Shown one piece after another: positions 41,921 through 48,155 of a DNA stretch of 48,155 nucleotides (within the stretch, counting starts at the first letter, position 1; the number at the start of each line of letters is the position of its first letter). Under the pieces are notes generated by a model. The model searched no databases, was not told where the DNA came from, and saw only the letters and a program-made list of their open reading frames with translations. This stretch comes from Anaerolineales bacterium. GTDB taxonomy: Bacteria; Chloroflexota; Anaerolineae; Anaerolineales; UBA11579. The DNA lies in contig JANJTX010000186.1 in NCBI GenBank assembly GCA_024710875.1, forward strand, positions 1 through 48,155, in the 5' to 3' direction. The translations under genes and the position numbers were made by a program.

Positions 41921-43245
41921 TACAGCCGCGCGACCTTCGGGTTGTCCGGCGCCAGCTTGCCGTAGGCGTTGCGGGCATCGAAAATCAGGTTGGCTTTGGC
42001 GAGGATGGCCTCGTAATCATAGGCTTTGTGGTTGGTGACCACCACCACGATGTCGGCCGCTGCCACCGCTTTCAGCAGGTCCGGCACGCTGTCCATCTCC
42101 CAGCCGTCAAACTCATGGTGGATGTGGGGCACATGCGGGTCGTGGTAGTCCACCAGTGAGCCCTTTTCGCGCAGCAGGGCGATGACATCCAGCGCAGGCG
42201 ATTCGCGCATGTCGTCAATATCCGGCTTGTAGGCCGCGCCCAGCACCAGCACCTTGCTGCCCTTGAGCGACTTGCTCTGGGTGTTCAGTAAATCCTGCAC
42301 CCGGCTGACGACGTGGCGCGGCATGTTGGTGTTGATTTCGGAAGCCAGCTCAATGAAGCGGGCGGTGTAATTCAAGGACTTCAATTTCCAGGAGAGGTAC
42401 AGCGGGTCAATCGGGATGCAATGTCCGCCCAGCCCCGGCCCGGGGGTGAACTTCATGAAGCCAAAGGGCTTGGTGGCGGCGGCGTCAATCACTTCCCACA
42501 CGTCCACGCCCAGCCGTTCGCACATCAGCGCCATTTCATTCACCAGACCGATGTTCACCATGCGGAAGGTGTTTTCCAGCAGTTTGGCCATCTCGGCCAC
42601 TTCGGAGGAGGTCACCCGCACCACATTGTCAATCGCGCCGTGGTAAAAGGCGGCGGCCACATCCGAGCAGTCGGCGGTGATGCCGCCGATGACCTTGGGC
42701 ATGTTCTTGGTCGTCCAGTCCTCGCGGCCCGGGTCGACCCGTTCCGGCGAGAAGGCCAGGAAGAAATCCTCGCCGACCTTCAGGTCGCTGCCCTCGGTGA
42801 GCATTTCGAGCAGCAGTTCGCGGGTGGTGCCGGGGTAGGTGGTGCTTTCCAGCACAATCACCATGCCCGGGTGCAGGTATTTCTTCAATTCTTCGGTGGC
42901 CGAAACGATGTAGGTCAGGTCCGGGTCGCCGGTCTTGCGTAGCGGGGTCGGCACACAAATGGAGACCGCGTCGGCTTCGGCCAGGGTCGCAAAATCACGG
43001 GTCGGGCGCAGTTTGCCGCCCTGCACCAGTTTGCTCACCAGCTCGCTGGAGACATCCCCAATGTAGGACTGTCCCTGTTCGAGGGCGTCAATTTTGCGTT
43101 TGTCCGGGTCAATGCCAATCACGGTATAGCCGGCCTCGCCGAAGACGGCCGCCAGCGGCAGGCCGACATAGCCCTGCCCCAGAATGGCAATCACAGCGGT
43201 TTTATCGGCGATTTTTTGCAGCAAAGTGTCTTTGGTTGTGGTCAT
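41920..43245 (-). CDS. Nucleotide sugar dehydrogenase (UDP-HexNAc/UDP-glucose 6-dehydrogenase family)
   Basis: This NAD-dependent four-electron dehydrogenase forms a nucleotide sugar uronate. The 441-residue protein has the Rossmann loop ILGQGYVGLPLAAVFGEAGY, ICVPTPLRKTGDPDL, the ESTTYPGTTRE segment, a central helix with ENTFRMVNIGLVNEMA, the catalytic Cys276 in PGPGLGGHCIPIDP and the C-terminal VLGAAYKPDIDDMRESPALD. GHCIPIDP and the overall pattern fit the WecC/WbpA/TviB branch that oxidises UDP-HexNAc, so UDP-GlcNAc or UDP-ManNAc are likely substrates. It is the first gene of the polysaccharide locus; GAGG lies about 9 nt upstream. Confidence 0.94.
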   Translation of the reverse strand: MTTTKDTLLQKIADKTAVIAILGQGYVGLPLAAVFGEAGYTVIGIDPDKRKIDALEQGQSYIGDVSSELVSKLVQGGKLRPTRDFATLAEADAVSICVPTPLRKTGDPDLTYIVSATEELKKYLHPGMVIVLESTTYPGTTRELLLEMLTEGSDLKVGEDFFLAFSPERVDPGREDWTTKNMPKVIGGITADCSDVAAAFYHGAIDNVVRVTSSEVAEMAKLLENTFRMVNIGLVNEMALMCERLGVDVWEVIDAAATKPFGFMKFTPGPGLGGHCIPIDPLYLSWKLKSLNYTARFIELASEINTNMPRHVVSRVQDLLNTQSKSLKGSKVLVLGAAYKPDIDDMRESPALDVIALLREKGSLVDYHDPHVPHIHHEFDGWEMDSVPDLLKAVAAADIVVVVTNHKAYDYEAILAKANLIFDARNAYGKLAPDNPKVARL

Positions 43246-43255
43246 GGGGGAGTCC

Positions 43256-43876
43256 TCAAAACAGAGTCAACTGCCGGGGTTCGTCCGGTTCGTCAGCGGG
43301 GTGGGGTGGTTCGGTCTGGGTAGCGGCGGCTATCAGGGCGGGCAGTCTGGCAAAGTCGGCGGCCAGGGCCGGGCGGCGGTCAGGCTGGTGCAGGGCGGCG
43401 GCCGGGTGGAAGAAGGGCACCACCAGCCGCCCGTTTATCGTGTGTGGCTGCCCATGCACGGCGCTGATACGGGCATTGGGCAGAAATTTCGCCATCGAGA
43501 AGCGCCCCAGCGTCACAATTACCTTCGGGTTGATGGCCGCAATCTGGCGTTCCAGATACTCGTTGCAGGCCGCCAGTTCCTCCGGCTGCGGGTCGCGGTT
43601 AGCAGGCGGGCGGCATTTTACCACGTTTGTAATGAACACCTGCGCCCGTCGCAGCCCAATGCTGGCGAGCATTTCATCCAGCAATTTGCCGGCCTGCCCG
43701 ACAAACGGGAGGCCCTGTTCGTTTTCGTTGTAGCCCGGGCCTTCGCCAATAAACAGGATCTCGGCCTCGGCCGGCCCGACCCCTGGCACGGCCTTCTTGC
43801 GCCCGGCGTGCAGGCCGCAATTGGTGCAGGCGGCGCACTCGGCCGCGACTTGCGCCAGGGTCTCGGTTGCGTTCAT
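43256..43876 (-). CDS. udg: Uracil-DNA glycosylase, type 4 (Fe-S)
   Basis: The enzyme removes uracil from DNA to start base-excision repair. The 206-residue protein has the iron-sulfur cysteines Cys17, Cys20, Cys88 and Cys104, the catalytic motif GEGPGYNENEQGLPFVGQAG (about 45-64), FITNVVKCRPPANRDP, and the late PFFHPAAAL histidine motif. These are features of the thermophile-type family 4 enzymes. The start at 43876 is set by homology and overlaps the rimI stop by ATGA. A long upstream in-frame extension is just the antisense-like tail of rimI and is rejected. The gene ends 11 nt before the sugar dehydrogenase start. Confidence 0.94.
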   Translation of the reverse strand: MNATETLAQVAAECAACTNCGLHAGRKKAVPGVGPAEAEILFIGEGPGYNENEQGLPFVGQAGKLLDEMLASIGLRRAQVFITNVVKCRPPANRDPQPEELAACNEYLERQIAAINPKVIVTLGRFSMAKFLPNARISAVHGQPHTINGRLVVPFFHPAAALHQPDRRPALAADFARLPALIAAATQTEPPHPADEPDEPRQLTLF

Positions 43877-44376
43877 CTCACCGCCTCGGGGCATAATTCT
43901 GCCAGCCGCGCCGGCTCCAGCCCGGTCAGGTCCATCAACAGGGCATCTTCGCCATTGTCCTGATAATAGCCCTTGCGCCGCCCGACCTCGACAAAGCCGA
44001 ACTTGCGGTACAGGCGCAGGGCGGCTTCGTTGCCCGCCCGTACTTCCAGCGCCGCCGTAACCGCCCCCTCGGCGGCCAGCGCCTGCAAGGCCACGCACAG
44101 CAGGCGGGCGGCAATCCCGCGCCCGCGCCACTCCGGCTGCACCGCTATCGTAGCGATGTGGGCTTCATCGCCCAGCAGCCACACGACAATCACCCCCGCC
44201 AACGCGCCATCCAGTTCGGCGACCCATTGGCGCGAGGCTTCGTTTTCATTTAATTCAAACTCAAAACTCTTGCGCGGCCAGGGGTTGGTAAACGAGCGTT
44301 CATCCAGAGCGTGGACAGCATCAATATCCGCCGCCGTCATGCGCCGCAGAGTCAGCGTACCGGCCGGGGCATTCAT
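43873..44376 (-). CDS. rimI: Ribosomal protein S18 alanine N-acetyltransferase
   Basis: This 167-residue GNAT enzyme acetylates the N-terminus of S18. The acetyl-CoA loop is RGRGIAARLLCVAL, and the C-terminal signature LEVRAGNEAALRLYRKFGF followed by VGRRKGYYQDNGEDALLM is diagnostic of RimI. An N-terminal leader of about eight residues precedes the LRRMTAADIDAV start of the fold. It overlaps tsaB and udg by four bases on either side, in the common tsaE-tsaB-rimI order. Confidence 0.93.
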   Translation of the reverse strand: MNAPAGTLTLRRMTAADIDAVHALDERSFTNPWPRKSFEFELNENEASRQWVAELDGALAGVIVVWLLGDEAHIATIAVQPEWRGRGIAARLLCVALQALAAEGAVTAALEVRAGNEAALRLYRKFGFVEVGRRKGYYQDNGEDALLMDLTGLEPARLAELCPEAVR

Positions 44377-45044
44377 TCGGGCAAGTCCTGATTGGTGCGC
44401 AGGTAAATCGGGGCCAGGGTGGTCGGGTCGTCGCGTTCATTGTTCTGCCAGCGCGCCCAGGCCAGCTCGGCCAGGTAGCCCGCCCGGCGCAGGCTGGCGG
44501 CCGGTGAGGCCAGCGTGACATTCTTGCGCTTGCGCGCCAGCAACTTGCGGGTGTCATCGTTCAGGTCGCCGCACACCCGGGTCGGGCTGCGGATTTCCTT
44601 GTTCAATTCCTCGGCGGTCAGCAATTGGGCTTCGCCTTCGGCCTGCCAGCCGGCTTCGGCGGCGGCATACCAGCGCACGGCCAGCCGCCCACGCCCGGCC
44701 GAAACCACTGCCGCCAGCCGTTCTCCGGCGTTCAGCGGCTGGCCAGCCGCCAGGATGTCATGGGTCGGGATGCCGAGCAGGGGCAGGCCGCGCGTCAGCG
44801 CCAGGCCTTTGGCGAGCGCCAGCCCAATCCGCAGGCCGGTAAACGAGCCGGGGCCGAGCGCCACGCCTACTGCGGCGATATCGGCCATCGTCAAGCCGGC
44901 ATTCGCCAGCGCCTGTTCCACCGCGGGGGCCAGCGCCACCGTGTGGCGGGCAGCCCCCGCCAGCAGGACCTCATGCCGTACTTCGGCGCCGTCATACAGC
45001 GCCAGCCCGACCTGCTGGGTGGCGGTATCCAATGCCAGCAGCAT
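44373..45044 (-). CDS. tsaB: tRNA t6A synthesis protein TsaB
   Basis: TsaB is the inactive ASKHA paralogue that scaffolds TsaD and TsaE in making N6-threonylcarbamoyl-adenosine 37 of ANN-decoding tRNAs. The 223-residue protein starts [19 protein letters not shown] and has GVALGPGSFTGLRIGLALAK, the family fingerprint. The start at 45044 is set by homology and shares a base with the tsaE stop (TGATG). A long upstream in-frame extension lies inside tsaE and is rejected. No tsaD or tsaC gene is in the window. Confidence 0.94.
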   Translation of the reverse strand: MLLALDTATQQVGLALYDGAEVRHEVLLAGAARHTVALAPAVEQALANAGLTMADIAAVGVALGPGSFTGLRIGLALAKGLALTRGLPLLGIPTHDILAAGQPLNAGERLAAVVSAGRGRLAVRWYAAAEAGWQAEGEAQLLTAEELNKEIRSPTRVCGDLNDDTRKLLARKRKNVTLASPAASLRRAGYLAELAWARWQNNERDDPTTLAPIYLRTNQDLPE

Positions 45045-45541
45045 CAGGCCACCCCCATCACAGCCGCTTGCAGGCTGTCCAGCAGCTGGCGCGGGCGCGC
45101 CCCGTGGGCTTTGAAGTTCAACTGACGGTGTTCTTCTTCGACCCACTCCATTTGCAATTCCAGGGTTTCTTCGGGCAGGGCGGCCTGAATAATCGGCGCC
45201 CACTCGGCCACCAGCGGCCCGCCTTCCAGCAGCAGGTCTAAATCCAATGCTTCCGCTTCGGCCGGGCCGGAGAGGCGGTAGGCATCCAGGTGCGCTAGCC
45301 GCTGGCCGTCCTCGCGGTCATAGACATTCACCAGCACAAAGGTCGGGCTGGTCACGGCATCGGTCGAGCCCCAGCCGGCCGCCAGCCCCTGCACGAAGGT
45401 CGTTTTGCCCGCCCCGAGATCACCGGAGAGGCACAGCACATCCCCGCGCCCCAGCAGCGCGCCGAGGCGCATGCCCACCCGGCGGGTTTGCTCCGGGCTG
45501 CGGCTGAAAAATTCAAAGGCGTTCGGGTCCAGAATCGGCAT
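45044..45541 (-). CDS. tsaE: tRNA t6A synthesis ATPase TsaE
   Basis: The product is a 165-residue P-loop ATPase of the t6A complex. Walker A is [20 protein letters not shown] (about residues 37-56), [10 protein letters not shown] follows, and [16 protein letters not shown] is the conserved aspartate/tyrosine block, with [12 protein letters not shown] near the end. The start at 45541 is preceded by a TATAAT box (complement of 45551-45556) at 9 nt, so an internal promoter with a nearly leaderless start is possible. The tsaE-tsaB-rimI-udg genes overlap by one to four bases each and must be co-translated. Confidence 0.94.
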   Translation of the reverse strand: MPILDPNAFEFFSRSPEQTRRVGMRLGALLGRGDVLCLSGDLGAGKTTFVQGLAAGWGSTDAVTSPTFVLVNVYDREDGQRLAHLDAYRLSGPAEAEALDLDLLLEGGPLVAEWAPIIQAALPEETLELQMEWVEEEHRQLNFKAHGARPRQLLDSLQAAVMGVA

Positions 45542-45566
45542 GGCGGCTAAATTATACCTTTGCGCA

Positions 45567-45962
45567 TCATCCGCTCGCCCGCTTGAGGAAACGTTCCACA
45601 TCGATGACAAAGCGCTCATGCTGCCCGACCCCAATCAGGCGGTCGCCGAAAGTGCATTGCACCGCCAGAAAGACCGTCAGCCTCTCCACCCGCTCGATTT
45701 CGGCGCGGGCCTGCACCTCGGCTTTCAGCGGGGCGGCGGCCTTGTGGCGCACATCTACCCGCGTGCCCACGCTGGAGAAGCCTTCCGGCAAATGCTCGTC
45801 CAGCAGTTGGCGGGCGGCGATTTCCATGAACAGAATCATGGATGGCGTGGAAAGCACCCCGACCGTGCCGCTGCCCAGATGGGCGGCGGTGTGCTCGGCG
45901 GCTACGGTAAAGTCCAATTGCTTGTACAGGCCGGGGGTCAGCCCGGCAGTCGCGTCGCTCAT
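45567..45962 (-). CDS. Hotdog-fold thioesterase, FlK-like
   Basis: This 131-residue protein resembles the fluoroacetyl-CoA thioesterase family. A threonine/serine and a glutamate stand in [20 protein letters not shown], and a histidine lies in [14 protein letters not shown]; together these match the Thr-Glu-His triad of FlK. The family is widespread and most members have nothing to do with fluoroacetate, so a general acyl-CoA or housekeeping role is more likely. It overlaps the nudix gene by ATGA and precedes tsaE by 25 nt. Confidence 0.88.
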   Translation of the reverse strand: MSDATAGLTPGLYKQLDFTVAAEHTAAHLGSGTVGVLSTPSMILFMEIAARQLLDEHLPEGFSSVGTRVDVRHKAAAPLKAEVQARAEIERVERLTVFLAVQCTFGDRLIGVGQHERFVIDVERFLKRASG

Positions 45963-46396
45963 ATATCCTCCCAGCCAAATTCGTCAAACCAGCGGCCAGC
46001 GGCAACGTTTGCCAGCGCCTGCCGCACATACGGGATGGTGTTCTCCGGCAGGGCCGCCAGCGGAAACCAGCGCAGGTCGTCGCATTTCTCCGGCTCGGCG
46101 TTGTGCGGTTCGCCCGGCCATTCCGTGACTGCCACGAAAAAATCAATGCGTTCATCGTCCGACTTGCGGTGCATGACCCCGACCACCTTTACCTGCGCTT
46201 CGTCCAATTGCAGGCCGGTTTCTTCGGCGGCCTCGCGAATGGCGGCGGCCCGCACCGTCTCGCCGCCTTCCAGATGCCCGGCTGGTACGGAGTACTGGCC
46301 GTCGGCATAGCCGGTGTTGGCGCGCCGCAGCAGCAGGACTTCCTCGCCGCGCAGGAAAAACACATGTACCGCCGATTTGAGTAAAAAGCGCGCCAT
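45959..46396 (-). CDS. Nudix hydrolase
   Basis: The product is 145 residues long. The Nudix box is complete: [20 protein letters not shown] followed by TGL. The N-terminus [20 protein letters not shown] forms the first strand. Substrate (for example an oxidised nucleotide or a nucleotide sugar) cannot be predicted. The start at 46396 is chosen because it lies 6 nt after a TACAAT box and the family N-terminus begins there; a longer frame upstream would cross the promoter. No Shine-Dalgarno is seen. It is the first gene of the minus-strand operon running to udg. Confidence 0.92.
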   Translation of the reverse strand: MARFLLKSAVHVFFLRGEEVLLLRRANTGYADGQYSVPAGHLEGGETVRAAAIREAAEETGLQLDEAQVKVVGVMHRKSDDERIDFFVAVTEWPGEPHNAEPEKCDDLRWFPLAALPENTIPYVRQALANVAAGRWFDEFGWEDI

Positions 46397-46402
46397 GCCG
46401 CG

Positions 46403-46408
46403 ATTGTA
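46403..46408 (-). promoter_or_regulatory. -10 box of a leaderless transcript for the nudix-udg operon
   Basis: TACAAT on the minus strand ends 6 nt before the ATG at 46396. The six intervening bases (CGCGGC) contain no ribosome site. No -35 consensus is visible. Confidence 0.55.
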
Positions 46409-46526
46409 CCAAGCCCGGCCTATTCGTACCCCCATTAGTACCCCGGTACATGACCCGCATGGGGGAGTGCATTCCCGCCTCCATAACCTTACAATTTTGT
46501 TAGGTCGGATGGAGATGGAGGCGAAT

Positions 46527-46784
46527 ATGGCAAGTGGCAATGCGATTAACCGTACCTGGGTGTGCCAGTTGGTGGATGGCACGCCCATGATTGACTGGGG
46601 CAACGGCCAGGTGCAGGACATCCTCACCGGCGATTACCGGCCCTTCGACGAAGGTGAGTTCAGCCATGTCGCCACCGACCGCGACCTGGAACTGCTGCGC
46701 CGGGCCGGGCGCGTCAGCGCCTACACCAGCCGGATGGTGTACCTCATCGCCCTGCCCGAAGCTCGCCGCGCCATTCTGGACTGA
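46527..46784 (+). CDS. Small protein of unknown function (85 residues)
   Basis: The sequence starts MASGNAINRTWVCQLVDGTP and continues with MIDWGNGQVQDILTGDY, an acidic middle, and HVATDRDLELLRRAGRVSAY near the end. It is soluble, with no signal peptide. I recognise no family. The ATG at 46527 has GGAGG five nt upstream; an in-frame ATG at 46515 is less well placed. TACAAT at 46490-46495 is a possible -10 box, and a strong terminator follows at 46848. It thus looks like a self-contained transcription unit, divergent from the nudix operon. Confidence 0.75.
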   Translation: MASGNAINRTWVCQLVDGTPMIDWGNGQVQDILTGDYRPFDEGEFSHVATDRDLELLRRAGRVSAYTSRMVYLIALPEARRAILD

Positions 46785-46810
46785 CCCCGTACTCCCACGC
46801 CGGATTGTTT

Positions 46811-46833
46811 GGACGCTCGGAGGCGAAGCGTCC
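46811..46833. repeat. Short inverted repeat after the 85-residue gene
   Basis: GGACGCT (46811-46817) and AGCGTCC (46827-46833) can form a 7-bp stem with a 9-nt loop, just upstream of the stronger terminator hairpin. No T-run follows it. Its role is unknown. Confidence 0.45.
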
Positions 46834-46847
46834 ACCCCCCGGCCACA

Positions 46848-46881
46848 CGCCCCCGCTTTTGTGAAGGAAGCGGGGGCGTTT
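46848..46881 (+). terminator. Intrinsic terminator
   Basis: CGCCCCCGCTT (46848-46858) and AAGCGGGGGCG (46868-46878) form an 11-bp GC-rich stem with a 9-nt loop, followed by TTTCCT. It should end the transcript of the 85-residue protein before hutU. Confidence 0.85.
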
Positions 46882-46930
46882 CCTATGGCATAATCGGTTC
46901 AATGCTGTGCATCACACCGAGGAGGCCGTC

Positions 46931-48155
<1,225 letters not shown>

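Noticed and set aside
45567-45962. True fluoroacetate-resistance enzyme
   Set aside because: The triad fits the FlK-like family, but the gene is embedded in a tRNA-modification operon and nothing nearby concerns fluorinated compounds. A general thioesterase is the safer call.

Overview
The window looks like chromosomal DNA of a GC-rich (estimated well above 60% by eye) free-living bacterium. My best guess is a member of Chloroflexota, perhaps Anaerolineae. That placement is inference from the overall style: repeated intergenic palindromes of the GTAGGGGC... type, start codons placed 6-7 nt after a TATAAT box, GT-C-like membrane proteins in the polysaccharide locus, and a SAM-I riboswitch on metH. 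There is no rRNA or tRNA gene here to confirm it. Both edges cut genes: pdxS on the left and hutU on the right.

Layout. 1-5054: PLP synthase PdxS (minus), a DUF4013 membrane protein coupled to an AT-richer orphan membrane protein, an aldo/keto reductase with a clear promoter and terminator, and a response regulator carrying a roadblock/LC7-like domain. 5297-9598: a plus-strand glycan operon (UDP-GlcNAc 2-epimerase, a DPM1-like GT2 and two GT4 enzymes). 9828-15821: a methionine operon (minus) with promoter, SAM-I riboswitch, terminator, metH, an unannotated 59-residue ORF and a homocysteine methyltransferase/MTHFR fusion. 15866-22656: a plus-strand run with an M19 dipeptidase, a small membrane protein, a MESH1-like (p)ppGpp hydrolase, an AI-2E family permease, moaA, a HAD phosphatase, a two-TM helical protein and a UbiE/MenG methyltransferase. 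22657-23012: an island of palindromic repeats. 23013-25047: a GAF-PAS protein without an output domain and a K+-channel-like RCK protein without the TVGYG filter. 25205-27354: two lipoproteins (one an orphan ABC substrate-binding protein) and a small unknown protein. 27363-43245: a 12-gene minus-strand surface polysaccharide locus. 43256-46396: a minus-strand housekeeping operon (nudix, thioesterase, tsaE, tsaB, rimI, udg). 46527-48155: a small unknown protein and hutU.

How the genes work together. The polysaccharide locus supplies GDP-4-keto-6-deoxymannose (gmd) and a nucleotide sugar uronate (dehydrogenase plus epimerase). It also encodes several glycosyltransferases, a Wzx-type flippase, an LPG-synthase-like membrane protein, two large GT-C-like membrane proteins and an AsnB-type amidotransferase. 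The upstream WecB operon could supply UDP-ManNAc to the dehydrogenase. The methionine operon should be switched on when SAM is scarce.

The observations most worth following up are the recurrent leaderless start architecture, the filterless channel-like RCK protein, the 59-residue ORF inside the SAM-controlled operon, the extra long hairpin between the riboswitch terminator and metH, and the repeat islands, two of which sit between convergent genes.
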